Positions 1 through 9,503 of a stretch of 64,000 nucleotides of DNA are shown here, one piece after another. The stretch is from assembly GCF_900236475.1 (NCBI RefSeq), contig NZ_LT963352.1, positions 310,001 to 374,000 of the forward strand. Direction: 5' to 3'. Position numbers and translations under genes: made by a program. The stretch's first letter is position 1. Each line of letters starts with the position of its first letter. The notes beneath the pieces were generated by a model that saw only the letters and a list, made by a program, of their open reading frames with translations, was not told the DNA's origin and did no database searches. The stretch is from Streptomyces chartreusis NRRL 3882 (GTDB lineage: Bacteria > Actinomycetota > Actinomycetes > Streptomycetales > Streptomycetaceae).

Positions 1-44
1 AGTGGACTCCTTCCCGGGCCGCCCGGCTGCCTAGCGTCGCCCGT

Positions 45-1034
45 ATGAACGCCACCACCACGCGCGGCGCCCTGCTCGCCGCGCTCGCCTGCGTCCTCGT
101 CGGAGGGTCCTTCACGGCCAACAGCGTCCTGGGCGACTACCCGTACGCGGGCGGCCAGTTCCTGCGCTACGGGCTGGCGTGTCTGCTGCTCGTGCCGCTG
201 GCCGGGAAGGGCGCGGCCGTACGGCTACGGGCGCTGACACCGCGTCAATGGGCCCGGCTCGGCCTGCTGGCCGCGGTCGGCATGGTCGGTTTCAACCTGG
301 CCGTCATCGCCGCGGAGCGCACGGCGGAGCCGGCAGTTCCGGGCGTGTTCGTGGGCTGTGCGCCGGTGGTGGTCGCCGTACTCGTGCCCCTCCTGGACGG
401 ACGTCGGCCCCAACGGGCGGTGCTGTACGGGGCGTTGCTCGTGGCCGTCGGCGCCTTCACCGTCCAGGGCTGGGGGCGCACCGACGGCGCGGGCATCGCC
501 TTCTCCGGGTGCGCCCTGGCCGGCGAGGTCGGGTTCGCCGTGCTCGCCGTACCCGTTCTGCGGCCCCTCGGTCCCCGGCTGCTGTCCGCCACGGTGTGCG
601 CGGTCGCCGCGCTGGAGTCGGCGGCGGTCGGGCTGACGGCCGACGGCGCCGGGTGGCTGCGGCGTCCGGACGCCGTCGAGGCCTCCGCGCTGCTGTGGCA
701 GGCGGTGGTGGTCACGGTGGTCGGCTTCGTGTGCTGGTACATGGGCATGCAACGGATCGGCGCGGAACGCGCCACCCTGTTCTCCGGCCTCATCCCGGTC
801 GCGGCGGCCTGCACCGCACCGCTCGTCGGCACGGGCTCCTACGGTCTCGCGCAGGCCGCAGGCAGCGCACTGGTCGGCCTCGGCGTCGCCCTGGGGTCCG
901 GGGCGCTGAGGCGGCCGGGCAGCGGCAGGCCGTCCGTGATCCGGGCGGACCGCCGCACTCCCCCGGCGGCCACCTTCCGGGGGAACGGCCGCCCCGAGGG
1001 GCGTGGCGACGCCGTGTCCGGCATGCCGGAGTGA
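45..1034 (+). CDS. EamA/DMT-family transporter
   Basis: The 329-residue protein is almost entirely hydrophobic, with about ten predicted membrane segments arranged as two EamA repeats (roughly residues 7-140 and 150-285). This is the usual size and layout of drug/metabolite transporters of the inner membrane. The first segment begins right after the short N-terminus MNATTTRG. The last 40 residues or so are polar and Arg/Pro/Gly-rich and probably form a cytoplasmic tail. Substrate cannot be read from sequence; relatives export amino acids, nucleosides or drugs. It ends about 60 bp before the MMPL gene on the same strand, so co-transcription is possible. The family call is firm, the substrate unknown. 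Confidence 0.85.
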   Translation: MNATTTRGALLAALACVLVGGSFTANSVLGDYPYAGGQFLRYGLACLLLVPLAGKGAAVRLRALTPRQWARLGLLAAVGMVGFNLAVIAAERTAEPAVPGVFVGCAPVVVAVLVPLLDGRRPQRAVLYGALLVAVGAFTVQGWGRTDGAGIAFSGCALAGEVGFAVLAVPVLRPLGPRLLSATVCAVAALESAAVGLTADGAGWLRRPDAVEASALLWQAVVVTVVGFVCWYMGMQRIGAERATLFSGLIPVAAACTAPLVGTGSYGLAQAAGSALVGLGVALGSGALRRPGSGRPSVIRADRRTPPAATFRGNGRPEGRGDAVSGMPE

Positions 1035-1092
1035 ACTCTCACGCATCTAATGGACGGCATCGAACGCCCGGCCCACACAGGAGTCCAGGTCC

Positions 1093-3330
1093 ATGCCGCA
1101 CACGCGCACCGGTGAAGGGGACGAGAAGGTCGCGCGTGCGGGTCTTCTGCGGAGGCTGGGCGAGTGGTGCGCGCGCCACTTCGTGATCGTCGTCGTCGCC
1201 TGGCTCGTGGCACTGGTGGCGCTCCAGGTCGTCAGCCGCTCGGTCGGAGGCACGTACTCCGACAACTTCACCCTCCCCCAGGCGCAGTCGCAGAAGGGTC
1301 TGGACGTGCTCGAGAAGCACGATCCGCAGGCCGGCGGCTACAGCAGCCAGATCGTGCTGCACGACGACGGGCAGTCGCTGACCTCTCTGAGCTCCCAGAT
1401 GTCCACCACGGTCGCCGACCTGGAGAAGCTGCCGCACGTCCTGTCGGCCCAGAACCCGCTCTCCGCCTCGGGCTCGTCCTCCGGTCAGTCGCAGCAGAAC
1501 GTGGGGCCGTTGTCGGACGACGGGAAGACGGCCTACATCACCGTCCGCTTCGACGTGCAGCCGTCGACTCTCGGTGACGACTATCTGCACGGGGTCGACG
1601 ACGCCGTACAGCCGTTGCGTTCGGCCGGAGCGGAGGTGGAGTACGGCGGGCCGCTCGGTGAGCTCGCCCGGCCGGCCGCCGACGACCGGGTGAGCGAGCT
1701 GATCGGTTTCGGCGTGGCCGTCGTCGTGCTGCTGGTCGGGTTCGGGAGCGTGATCGCCGCCGGCGTCCCGCTGCTGACCGCGCTGATCAGCGTCGTCGGC
1801 GGTCTCGCGATCCTCGGGCTGCTGGCCGCCGCGTTCACCTTCGCGACCGTCTCACCGACCCTGGCCACGATGATCGGCCTCGGGGTCGGGATCGACTACG
1901 CCCTGTTCCTGATCACCCGTCACCGGCAGAACCTCCTCGACGGAGCGGACCCGGTACGGGCCGCCGGGCAGGCCGCCGCCACCAGCGGCCACGCCGTCCT
2001 GGTCTCCGGCTGCACGGTGATCATCGCGCTGGCGGGCCTGTCCGCGTCCGGGGTCTCGTTCATCGCCAAGCTCGGGCTCGCCGCCGCCGTCACCGTCGTC
2101 TCGGCCGTCGCCGGCGCGCTCACCCTGGTCCCGGCCCTGCTCGGGCTCCTCGGCCGGCACATCGACCGCTACCGGGTGCGCCGCCCCGTCGCCGAGACCG
2201 ACGCGGAGGCGGGTGACGCACCGCAGGGCACCTGGCACCGGTACGCGCAGCGGGTGGAGCGCAGGCCGCTGTGGTTCCTGGCGGCGGGTCTCGCCGTGAT
2301 CGTCGTCCTGGCGATCCCGGTGCTGTCCATCCGGCTCGGCCACATCGGTGACGGCGCCGACCCGACGTCCTTCACCGACCGGCGGGCCTACGACCTGATG
2401 ACCGACGCGTTCGGGCCCGGGTCCAACGGTCCGCTCACCGTCGTCATCGACCAGACGGACGTACCGGACTCCCAGCGCTCCGACCTGGCCTCGAAGGCCC
2501 AGAAAACGCTCGACTCGGTCGAAGGCGCCTCGGTCGTCACTCCCCTGACACCCACGCAGGACGGGGACGTCCTGATCGGCACGGTCTACTCGACCCGGTC
2601 CCCGCAGAGCGCCACCACCACGGACCTGACCAACCGTCTGGTCGACGACACGCTGCCGGACGCCGTCCAGGGCACGGACGCCAAGGGCTATGTCACCGGC
2701 ACGACGGCGGCGCAGGTCGACTTCCGCGACATCGTCGCCTCCAGGCTGCCGGTGATCATCGCCGTCGTGGTGGCCCTGGCGTTCGTGATCATCCTGACCG
2801 TGTTCCGGGGGCTGGTCGTCGCCGTGAAGGCGGCCGTCCTCAACGTGCTGTCGATCACCGCCTCGTACGGCGTGGTCGTCGCGGTGTTCCAGTGGGGCTG
2901 GGGCGGTCCCGCCCTCGGCGTCAACGGCACGGTGCCCATCGAGAGTTACGTGCCCATGATGATGTTCGCCATCATCTTCGGCCTCAGCATGGACTACGAG
3001 ATCTTCCTGCTGTCCCGGGTCCACGAGGCGTGGCTGCGCACCGGGGACGCCAAGGCCTCGGTCGCGCACGCCCTGGAGATCACAGCCCGGGTCATCACCT
3101 GCGCCGCACTGATCATGGTGAGCGTGTTCGCGGCGTTCATCGTCAGCGACAGCATCGTGGTCAAGATGCTCGGGCTGGGGCTGGCCGTCAGCGTGCTCGT
3201 CGACGCCACCGTCGTACGCCTGCTCATGGTGCCGGCCGTGATGACGTTGCTGGGGCGGCACGCCTGGTGGTCTCCGCGGTGGCTGGAGCGGGTGCTGCCG
3301 CACATCGACGCCGAGGGGGGACGGGCGTAG
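1093..3330 (+). CDS. MMPL-family (RND superfamily) transporter
   Basis: This 745-residue polytopic inner-membrane protein has the MMPL layout: one N-terminal membrane helix (about residues 28-48), a large extracytoplasmic domain, a first bundle of helices, then a second copy of the same unit. Each bundle carries the family's Asp-Tyr proton-relay motif, seen as [10 protein letters not shown] near residue 270 and [13 protein letters not shown] near 635. Actinobacterial members export lipids, lipid conjugates or siderophores using the proton gradient. Start chosen at the ATG preceded by an AGGAG and AGGTCC stretch. It runs convergently into the TauE/SafE gene with about 10 bp between stops. The substrate is not indicated by neighbours. 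Confidence 0.9.
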   Translation: MPHTRTGEGDEKVARAGLLRRLGEWCARHFVIVVVAWLVALVALQVVSRSVGGTYSDNFTLPQAQSQKGLDVLEKHDPQAGGYSSQIVLHDDGQSLTSLSSQMSTTVADLEKLPHVLSAQNPLSASGSSSGQSQQNVGPLSDDGKTAYITVRFDVQPSTLGDDYLHGVDDAVQPLRSAGAEVEYGGPLGELARPAADDRVSELIGFGVAVVVLLVGFGSVIAAGVPLLTALISVVGGLAILGLLAAAFTFATVSPTLATMIGLGVGIDYALFLITRHRQNLLDGADPVRAAGQAAATSGHAVLVSGCTVIIALAGLSASGVSFIAKLGLAAAVTVVSAVAGALTLVPALLGLLGRHIDRYRVRRPVAETDAEAGDAPQGTWHRYAQRVERRPLWFLAAGLAVIVVLAIPVLSIRLGHIGDGADPTSFTDRRAYDLMTDAFGPGSNGPLTVVIDQTDVPDSQRSDLASKAQKTLDSVEGASVVTPLTPTQDGDVLIGTVYSTRSPQSATTTDLTNRLVDDTLPDAVQGTDAKGYVTGTTAAQVDFRDIVASRLPVIIAVVVALAFVIILTVFRGLVVAVKAAVLNVLSITASYGVVVAVFQWGWGGPALGVNGTVPIESYVPMMMFAIIFGLSMDYEIFLLSRVHEAWLRTGDAKASVAHALEITARVITCAALIMVSVFAAFIVSDSIVVKMLGLGLAVSVLVDATVVRLLMVPAVMTLLGRHAWWSPRWLERVLPHIDAEGGRA

Positions 3331-3340
3331 CCGGCGGGTG

Positions 3341-4105
3341 TCAGTGGAGCACCAGGTGCACGAGGGCGACGGTGCCGACCGACACGATCAGGGTGCGCAG
3401 GACGGCGGGGCTGAAGCGGCGGCCCGTCCTGGCCCCGATCAGACCGCCCAGTGCCGAACCCACGGCGATGAGCAGGACGGCCGTCCAGTCGAACTCCGCG
3501 AAGAAGAGGAAGAGCACCGCGGCGACGGTGTTGACGACGGCGGCCAGGACGTTCTTGACGGCGTTGAGCCGCTGGAGGGTGTCGTCGAGCAGCATGCCCA
3601 TCAGGGAGACGTAGATGATGCCCTGCGCGGCGGAGAAGTAGCCGCCGTAGACGCTGGCGAGCGTCAGGCCGGTGAACAGCAGCGGGCCGCCGTCCCGACG
3701 GGTGGGACCGCCTGCCGGGCGACGGCGGCGCACCCTGCGGGAGATCAGCGGCTGGCAGGCGACCAGGACGAGGGCGAGGCTCACGAGGACCGGCACGATC
3801 CGCTCGAAGGCCGATTCCGGCAGGGTCAGCAGGAGGACGGCGCCCGCGAGGCCGCCCAGTGCGGCACCGATGGCGAGCAGCAGGACGCGGCGTCGCTGCC
3901 CGCGGAGTTCCTCGCGGTAGCCGATGGCCGCGCTGATGGAGCCGGGGACGAGACCGAGCCCGTTGGACACCGTGGCGGTGACCGGGGGCAGGCCGGTGGC
4001 GAGCAGGACCGGGAAGGTGATCAGCGTTCCCGAGCCGACGACGGCGTTGACGGCGCCCGCGCCCGTACCGGCGGCGAACACGGCCGCCATCTCGCCCGGC
4101 GTCAC
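3341..4105 (-). CDS. TauE/SafE-family membrane permease
   Basis: This 254-residue protein has about eight hydrophobic segments and the two-repeat layout of TauE/SafE (DUF81) permeases, which are thought to move sulfite, sulfoacetate or other organosulfur anions across the membrane. The N-terminal repeat has the typical small-residue-rich GAVNAVVGSGTLITFP segment (residues about 17-32); a polar Arg-rich loop near residues 125-145 separates the halves. The start is a GTG with a GGAG seven bases upstream; an ATG five codons later is the alternative. No sulfur gene lies nearby, so the substrate is open. Confidence 0.85.
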   Translation of the reverse strand: MTPGEMAAVFAAGTGAGAVNAVVGSGTLITFPVLLATGLPPVTATVSNGLGLVPGSISAAIGYREELRGQRRRVLLLAIGAALGGLAGAVLLLTLPESAFERIVPVLVSLALVLVACQPLISRRVRRRRPAGGPTRRDGGPLLFTGLTLASVYGGYFSAAQGIIYVSLMGMLLDDTLQRLNAVKNVLAAVVNTVAAVLFLFFAEFDWTAVLLIAVGSALGGLIGARTGRRFSPAVLRTLIVSVGTVALVHLVLH

Positions 4106-4272
4106 CGCACCGCTCCGCGTCCGGCGTTCCTGGTGAGGTTCATGGGATCACGCTAGAGGGTGGGCAGTTCGGCGGCCGTCGAAGGGTGGCGGATGACCGG
4201 GCACGGGGAACGGCGGCGGGACCCGGGCCGGATCCCGCCGCCGTTCACCCGTCGTCGTGCCGCGTGAGTCTC

Positions 4273-6372
4273 TCAGCCTCGCCTGACGCGGCGGAGGACG
4301 ACGAAGCCCGCGATGACCAGGACGGCGCCCGCCGCGGCCGGCCAGAGCTGGGCGCCGGTGTCGGCGAGGCCGCCGCTGCCGACAGCCTGGGGCTCGGTCC
4401 GGGACGGGAGCGACGGGGTGGGGGCGGCGCTGGTCGCCGTTCCGACGGCCTGGGACTGGCCGAGGCCGTCCGTGTCCTCACCGGTGTCGTCCTTGGAGCC
4501 GCCCTGCTCACCGGCGTTCGCCGTGCCGCCTTCGGGCGTGGGCGTCGCGAACACCTCCGGTTCGTCGGTGCCCGGCGCGGCAGTGGGCGAGCCGCCCTGC
4601 TCCGGCTGCTCCGGCTCGGGGGCCGGCTCGTTCGTCGCCGGCGGCTTGGCGGCCTCGCCCTTCCCGCCGCCGTCGCCCTTCCCGCCATCGCCGTCACCCG
4701 TGTCGCCGGGCTTTCCGCCGGCGTTGCCGCCCTGCGGGGCGTCCGGGGTGCGGGTGGGCTGCTCCTGCGGGGCCTCGGGAGTCTTCGTCGGCTGCTCCTG
4801 CGGCTCCTCCTCCGGGTTGTCACCCGGCTCGGCTCCCACTCCGGCGCCGCACTCGCGGCCGTCGTTGATGCAATCGGCCATCTCCCGCATCAGGTCCTCG
4901 TCGAAGACGTTGATGAAGTCGCCGTGGTCCGTGACCGGCTTGTGCAGTTGCTCCGGGAAGGAGTCGACCGCGAACAGCGGTGTCGTACGTCCGCCGTCCT
5001 CCAGGCTCGGCGCGTCGACGTCGTAGACGATGCGCTGGACCAGCTGCGGAATGGGCCGGAAGCCGGCCGGGCAGTTGCCGGCGGCGTCCGTGAACGCCAC
5101 GTGCGTTCGGTGGTTGGCGCTGTCGATGTTGCGGCCGTCCCAGCAGCTCTGGAACTTGAACGTGCGCACCACGTCGCTGCCCTGCGGGCACAGCGGGTAC
5201 TTGTCCTTCAGCTGCCGGTCCTCGAAGCCCGTACAGCTCCAGGAGGCGTTGGCGTTGGCCGGGCCGTTGACGAACGACTTGGCATCACCGGTGATGATGC
5301 GCAGCAGCCGCGGCATGACGGTGACCTTGCCACGCGGGTTGCCCACGAAGGTCAGCGTGACCTGCTTCGGCGTGATGATCTCGCCGGCGTTGCCCTCGAT
5401 ACCGCCGCCGGGCGAGTTGGCGTCCTGTTCCCGGGAGCCGTTCTGGAGGCGCAGCACGGGCCAGTAGTAGGAGGACTTGTCGCCCTGGTCGACGCAGCTC
5501 GTCTCGGCGTTCGCGAGATCCTGGTCGCTGGCGAAGGCGTTGTTGGCCTGGTTCCCGACGTAGTCGTGGAAGTGGTGGGCGCCGTTGGTGACGCCGGGGG
5601 CGGCGATGATGTTGTCGGAGTTGAACAGGCCGTTCTCGTTCACGCCGCAGTCGGTGGCGAAGGAGCCCCGGGAGGCTTTCGTCCCCTGGCGGGGGCCGTC
5701 GGCGCTGGGCTGGACGCTGGTGATGGGCGCGAAGTCGGCGGCGACGGGGCCGTTGCCCGCCTGTCCGCCGTTGCCGCCCTGACCGCCCTGCCCTTGGCCG
5801 TCGCCCTGGCCCTGGCCGCCCTGCCCCTGCTCCTGGCCGGGCTGCTGGCCGCCGTCGCCGCCCTGGCTTCCGCCCGGCGCGGGGGCCTGGTTGCCGGAGT
5901 CCCGTACGGTGCAGGCGGCGAGGGCCTCGAGCCCTTCGGGGCGGTCCCCCACCCGGTCGATGGCGATCGCGATGCGTTCGAGGGTCGCGGCCCGCTTGTC
6001 CTTCAGCGGGTCCATGATCGCGTTGTCGGCGAAGCCGGAGTCCTGCCGCAGCTGCTGCGCGGACTCGCTCAGCCGCTGGTAGGCCTTGGCGATCTGCTCG
6101 TCCAGGAGGGCGAGTTCCTTGTCGACCTCCCCCCGGGCCTGCTCGGGAACGGACGTCAGCTTGCTCCCGACGTCCGGGCAGTCGATCGTGGAGCCCGCGG
6201 TCCGGACCCCCGTGCCGGACCGCGTCTGGGCGGAGTCACCGCTCGAACCGCCGTCGGTCGCGGAGGCGTAGACGTTCGCGGCCATCAGGCCGCCTCCGCC
6301 GAGGATCAGTGCGAATGCGGCGAAGGTCGCGCGTCGTGGGCCGGTAGGGCGTCTTCGCGTGTTGCGTCCCAA
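4273..6372 (-). CDS. Secreted DUF1996 protein with LAxTG sortase-anchoring signal
   Basis: The 699-residue protein starts with a TTG (AGGAG twelve bases upstream) and an Arg-rich signal peptide with a hydrophobic core at residues 17-35. An acidic helical region follows (about 55-130), then a Gly/Gln low-complexity linker (about 160-205), then a DUF1996 domain (about 215-505) recognisable by its [13 protein letters not shown] stretch and several paired cysteines. A Pro/Thr/Glu-rich stalk with near-repeats of the QEQPT-TPxAPQ type leads to GLADTG, a hydrophobic helix and the tail RRVRRG. That C-terminus matches class-E sortase substrates (LAxTG) of Streptomyces, so the protein is probably linked covalently to the cell wall. 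DUF1996 function is unknown; fungal and actinobacterial members are secreted. Confidence 0.88.
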   Translation of the reverse strand: MGRNTRRRPTGPRRATFAAFALILGGGGLMAANVYASATDGGSSGDSAQTRSGTGVRTAGSTIDCPDVGSKLTSVPEQARGEVDKELALLDEQIAKAYQRLSESAQQLRQDSGFADNAIMDPLKDKRAATLERIAIAIDRVGDRPEGLEALAACTVRDSGNQAPAPGGSQGGDGGQQPGQEQGQGGQGQGDGQGQGGQGGNGGQAGNGPVAADFAPITSVQPSADGPRQGTKASRGSFATDCGVNENGLFNSDNIIAAPGVTNGAHHFHDYVGNQANNAFASDQDLANAETSCVDQGDKSSYYWPVLRLQNGSREQDANSPGGGIEGNAGEIITPKQVTLTFVGNPRGKVTVMPRLLRIITGDAKSFVNGPANANASWSCTGFEDRQLKDKYPLCPQGSDVVRTFKFQSCWDGRNIDSANHRTHVAFTDAAGNCPAGFRPIPQLVQRIVYDVDAPSLEDGGRTTPLFAVDSFPEQLHKPVTDHGDFINVFDEDLMREMADCINDGRECGAGVGAEPGDNPEEEPQEQPTKTPEAPQEQPTRTPDAPQGGNAGGKPGDTGDGDGGKGDGGGKGEAAKPPATNEPAPEPEQPEQGGSPTAAPGTDEPEVFATPTPEGGTANAGEQGGSKDDTGEDTDGLGQSQAVGTATSAAPTPSLPSRTEPQAVGSGGLADTGAQLWPAAAGAVLVIAGFVVLRRVRRG

Positions 6373-6589
6373 GGGTGCTCTCCTGCGCTTGTGGCGTACC
6401 GGGCATGAAAATCCCCTCGCCCCATACGTACCGGAGCACCGGCCCGTTCACGTGTCTCGAAAATTTTCGGAGAACTCTCATGAAGCCGCGAAACACCCGA
6501 ACGTCAGCGGCTGGGTGGCGGGGCGCAACGTGCGATTGCGCCGCTTCCGCTGCCCCCTGGCGGATTCGATGCGTTCGACGAAAGGTTCC

Positions 6590-7222
6590 TCAGAGCCGGT
6601 GGAGTTCCTTCGTGGTGCGGCCGAGGTAGGTGGCCGAGCCGGGCTCGGGGACGTCGAGCTCGTGGAAGCCCATGCGGTCGTAGAAGGTCCTGGCCCGGGT
6701 GTTGGCGGTCGCCATGGACAGGTGGACGGCCGGCACTCCCCTGCCCTGGAGGGCCGCCAGGAACGTCCGCATCAGGCGGCGGCCGTGGCCGCGCCCCTGC
6801 CAGTCGGGCAGGAGGTCGATGTGCAGGTGCGCGGGGTAGGCGGCGAGTTCGGGCAGCACCATCCGCTCGGGGTCGTGCAGCAGTCCCGCCATCGCCTCGT
6901 CCGCAGTGCGCGGCGGCTGCGGCGGCTTCGGGTAGCGGTCGGCGACCAGCGGCAGCCAGGTGGCGCGGAACGCCTCGGCGAAGCGCGCGGTGTCCGCCGT
7001 GCCGAGGATGTAGCCGACGGCCCGTCCCCGCCCGTCGTCCAGCACGAAGGCCAGGTCCGGCTCCAGATGGACGTACGGGGCCGCGAAGGTGACCGGGAAG
7101 ATGCCCGGGTCCGTGTAGTGGGGGCGGCTGTCCTGGCCGCTGTGCGCGGTGCGGACGCAGATGTCGTCGAGGGCCGGACGGTCCTCGGGGCGGTACGGGC
7201 GGATGGCGGGGAGCTTGGTCAT
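6590..7222 (-). CDS. GNAT-family N-acetyltransferase
   Basis: This 210-residue cytoplasmic enzyme is predicted to transfer an acetyl group from acetyl-CoA to an unidentified amine. The acetyl-CoA-binding motif A is visible as DLLPDWQGRGHGRRLM near residues 145-160, followed by the TANTRARTFYDRMGF segment typical of motif B. The N-terminal IRPYRPEDRPAL start is classical for the fold. The sequence resembles Streptomyces acetyltransferases used as comparators for the acetyltransferase-like domain of human O-GlcNAcase (recalled similarity, not checked). I use the ATG at 7222; an in-frame start 12 codons upstream would overlap the promoter region shared with the divergent BrkB gene. Confidence 0.88.
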   Translation of the reverse strand: MTKLPAIRPYRPEDRPALDDICVRTAHSGQDSRPHYTDPGIFPVTFAAPYVHLEPDLAFVLDDGRGRAVGYILGTADTARFAEAFRATWLPLVADRYPKPPQPPRTADEAMAGLLHDPERMVLPELAAYPAHLHIDLLPDWQGRGHGRRLMRTFLAALQGRGVPAVHLSMATANTRARTFYDRMGFHELDVPEPGSATYLGRTTKELHRL

Positions 7223-7319
7223 GGCCGCATCCTGCACGCGCTGGGAGCGCTCCCTCAACCCGATTCGCGGAGCTTGCCGAGGGCGGCTTAACAGCGCGGC
7301 TCGGGGTTACCCGGCCCCC

Positions 7320-8426
7320 ATGGTGAAGCTGCATATACCGGGACGAAAAGAACATCACGCGAGCGAGGCTCCGCCTCAGGACCACGCCACCGGCCGGGCT
7401 CCCGATCCGGCCGCGGAACGGCCCGGTCCACGGCCGGAGCAGGAGCCCGGTCCGGGGCCCGAAGTGGAGCGGGCCGCGCCCGACAGCCCGAGTGAACTCC
7501 CCAGGAAGTCGTGGGGCGCGGTGCTGAAGGGGAGCCTGCGGGAGTTCAAGGACGACGAGCTGACCGACCGGGCCGCCGCGCTCACGTACTACGGGGTGCT
7601 GGCGCTGTTCCCGGCGCTGCTGGTGCTGGTCTCGCTGCTCGGCATCACCGGCAGGTCGACCACGGACAAGGTGCTCGACAACGTCCAGAAGTTCGCCCCC
7701 GGCCCGGCCCGCGACATCATCACCCGGGCCGTCGAGCAGTTGCAGGGCAACGCCGGCATCGGCTCGCTGATGGCGATCGTCGGTCTCGTCCTCGCGGTGT
7801 GGTCGGCCTCCGGCTACGTGGGGGCGTTCATCCGCTCCGCCAACGCCGTCTACGACATGCCCGAGGGCCGGCCGGTGTGGAAGCTGCTGCCGGTGCGGGT
7901 GGCCGTGACGGTCGTGCTGATGGTGCTGGCCGTGATCAGCGCGCTGATCGTGGTCTTCACGGGCGGGCTGGCCCGGCAGGCCGGAACCACGCTCGGGATC
8001 GGGGACACCGCGCTGACGGTGTGGTCGATCGCGAAGTGGCCCGCCCTCGTGGTGCTCGTCACGATCATGATCGCGATCCTGTACTGGGCGACCCCGAACG
8101 CCAAGGTGAAGGGGTTCCGCTGGATCACGCCGGGCAGTCTGCTGGCCCTGCTGATCTGGCTGGTCGCGTCGGCCGGCTTCGCGGTCTACGTGGCCAACTT
8201 CGCCTCGTACAACAAGACCTACGGCACGATGGCCGGCGTCATCGTCTTCCTGGTGTGGCTGTGGATCACCAACCTGGCGATCCTGCTGGGCCTGGAGTTC
8301 GACGCGGAGACGGTCCGGCAGCGGGCCATCGCCGGTGGTCATCCACCCGAGGCCGAGCCGTACACGCAGCCGCGTGACACCCGTGCGTGGGACGAACAGG
8401 ACCGGCGCCGCATGGAAGAGACCTGA
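7320..8426 (+). CDS. YihY/BrkB-family membrane protein
   Basis: The 368-residue protein has a polar, Pro/Glu-rich N-terminus of about 65 residues, then the YihY domain with roughly six membrane helices (about residues 85-330) and a short charged tail. The family signature LTDRAAALTYYGVLALFPALL is present around residues 80-100, with later segments RWITPGSLLALLIWL and GTMAGVIVFLVWLW. YihY/BrkB proteins were once called ribonuclease BN, but that assignment was wrong; they are inner-membrane proteins of uncertain, possibly transport, function. ATG start at 7320 lacks an obvious ribosome site. The stop lies 5 bp from the convergent flavodoxin gene. Confidence 0.87.
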   Translation: MVKLHIPGRKEHHASEAPPQDHATGRAPDPAAERPGPRPEQEPGPGPEVERAAPDSPSELPRKSWGAVLKGSLREFKDDELTDRAAALTYYGVLALFPALLVLVSLLGITGRSTTDKVLDNVQKFAPGPARDIITRAVEQLQGNAGIGSLMAIVGLVLAVWSASGYVGAFIRSANAVYDMPEGRPVWKLLPVRVAVTVVLMVLAVISALIVVFTGGLARQAGTTLGIGDTALTVWSIAKWPALVVLVTIMIAILYWATPNAKVKGFRWITPGSLLALLIWLVASAGFAVYVANFASYNKTYGTMAGVIVFLVWLWITNLAILLGLEFDAETVRQRAIAGGHPPEAEPYTQPRDTRAWDEQDRRRMEET

Positions 8427-8431
8427 TCCGT

Positions 8432-8884
8432 TCAGCCCATGAGCCCGGCGGCGACCGTCGCACCCAGTTCCCAGCACTTCCCGATGTCGTCCTTGCCGGG
8501 CTCACCGGTCACGGTCACGGCCGCGGCGGCTCGGCGCCAGCCGAGGCCCGTCGTGATCGACTCGATGCCCCGCACGGCTCCGGTGACGTCGTTCCCGCCG
8601 TGGACGTAGTACCCGAAGGACCGGCCGCGGGTCGCGTCGAGGCAGGGGTAGTAGACCTGGTCGAAGAAGTGCTTGAGGGCCCCGGACATGTAGCCGAGGT
8701 TCGCGGGGGTGCCGAGGAGGTAGCCGTCGGCGGCGAGGACGTCGGAGACGGTGGCGGACAGCGCGGGCACGCGGACGACCCGGACATCCTCGATCTCGGG
8801 GTCCGTCGCCCCGGAGACGACGGCTTCGAACATCGCCTGGCAGTTGGGCGAGGGCGTGTGATGGACGATCAGCAAGGTGGCCAC
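8432..8884 (-). CDS. Flavodoxin-like NAD(P)H-dependent reductase
   Basis: This 150-residue protein has a flavodoxin-like fold: the first strand TLLIVHHTPSPNCQAM supplies the phosphate-binding loop for FMN, and GTPANLGYMSGALKHFFDQVYY (split here: GTPANLGYMSGALKHF, then FDQVYY) is the typical second FMN-binding loop and helix of the WrbA/NADPH-dependent FMN reductase group. It probably reduces quinones or other small molecules in the cytoplasm. Start taken at GTG 8884, preceded by a GGGGGA stretch; the frame stays open further upstream but that part has no similarity to the fold. It faces the SRPBCC gene divergently with a 95-bp promoter region. Confidence 0.82.
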   Translation of the reverse strand: MATLLIVHHTPSPNCQAMFEAVVSGATDPEIEDVRVVRVPALSATVSDVLAADGYLLGTPANLGYMSGALKHFFDQVYYPCLDATRGRSFGYYVHGGNDVTGAVRGIESITTGLGWRRAAAAVTVTGEPGKDDIGKCWELGATVAAGLMG

Positions 8885-8979
8885 GTCCCCCGACCTTACA
8901 AGTCGTGACGACCATGAGTGTCCGGCGCGAGAACTGGTACCCGTCCCTCGCTCTCCGTACGAGAAAGGGAGGTACCGCC

Positions 8980-9429
8980 TTGTCACAGGTAGAGGAATCC
9001 ATCGAGGTCCGCGTCCCGGTGCACACCGCGTACAACCAGTGGACGCAGTTCGAGGACTTCCCCCAGTTCATGGACGGCGTGGAGCGCATCGAGCAGCGCA
9101 CCGACACCCTGACGCACTGGGTGACGAAGGTCGGCGGCCAGGAGCGGGAGTTCGACGCGGAGATCACCGAACAGATCCCCGACGAGCGCGTCGCCTGGAC
9201 CACCGTGAACGGCGAGGCCAGGCAGGCCGGTGTCGTCACCTTCCACCGCATCCAGGACGACACGACCAAGGTCATGCTCCAGATGGACTTCGACCCCAGC
9301 GGCGTGGCCGAGACCGTGGGCGACAAGCTCGGGTTCGTGAAGCGGCAGGTCTCCGGTGATCTGCGGCGGTTCAAGCAGTTCATGGAGGCCCGTGGGACGG
9401 AGACCGGGGCCTGGCGCGGCGAGGTCTGA
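8980..9429 (+). CDS. SRPBCC-family protein (polyketide cyclase/dehydrase-like)
   Basis: This 149-residue protein is a START/Bet v1-like (SRPBCC) domain. It begins with the characteristic strand ESIEVRVPVHTAYNQWTQF and the FPQFMDGVERIEQ helix, and ends with the long C-terminal helix GDLRRFKQFMEARG. Such proteins bind hydrophobic ligands in a deep pocket; in Streptomyces many stand-alone copies are of unknown function and are not part of polyketide clusters, and no such cluster is near. I choose the TTG at 8980 because GGGAGGT lies at ideal distance; ATGs 66 and 75 bases upstream have no good ribosome site. A strong terminator follows the stop codon. Confidence 0.85.
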   Translation: MSQVEESIEVRVPVHTAYNQWTQFEDFPQFMDGVERIEQRTDTLTHWVTKVGGQEREFDAEITEQIPDERVAWTTVNGEARQAGVVTFHRIQDDTTKVMLQMDFDPSGVAETVGDKLGFVKRQVSGDLRRFKQFMEARGTETGAWRGEV

Positions 9430-9444
9430 TCCGGCGGAAAAGGG

Positions 9445-9477
9445 CGGCCGCCACCACATCACATGTGGTGGCGGCCG
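9445..9477. terminator. Intrinsic terminator between convergent genes
   Basis: A perfect 15-bp inverted repeat (arms 9445-9459 and 9463-9477) encloses a 3-nt loop, with further GGG/CCC pairing just outside. It sits between the stops of the SRPBCC gene and the P-type ATPase gene and can serve both. Confidence 0.85.
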
Positions 9478-9503
9478 TCCCTTGTCGTCCACTACGTCGT
9501 CCA

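Noticed and set aside
4186..6408. A 740-codon plus-strand frame antisense to the DUF1996 gene
   Set aside because: It is the antisense shadow of a gene with signal peptide, domain and anchor; its Val/Leu/Gly/Arg composition is what reverse reading of such a gene gives.
8432..8986. Longer reductase reading frame starting at 8986
   Set aside because: The extra N-terminus is Arg/Ser-rich and overlaps the divergent SRPBCC start; GTG 8884 begins exactly at the first fold strand and has a ribosome site.
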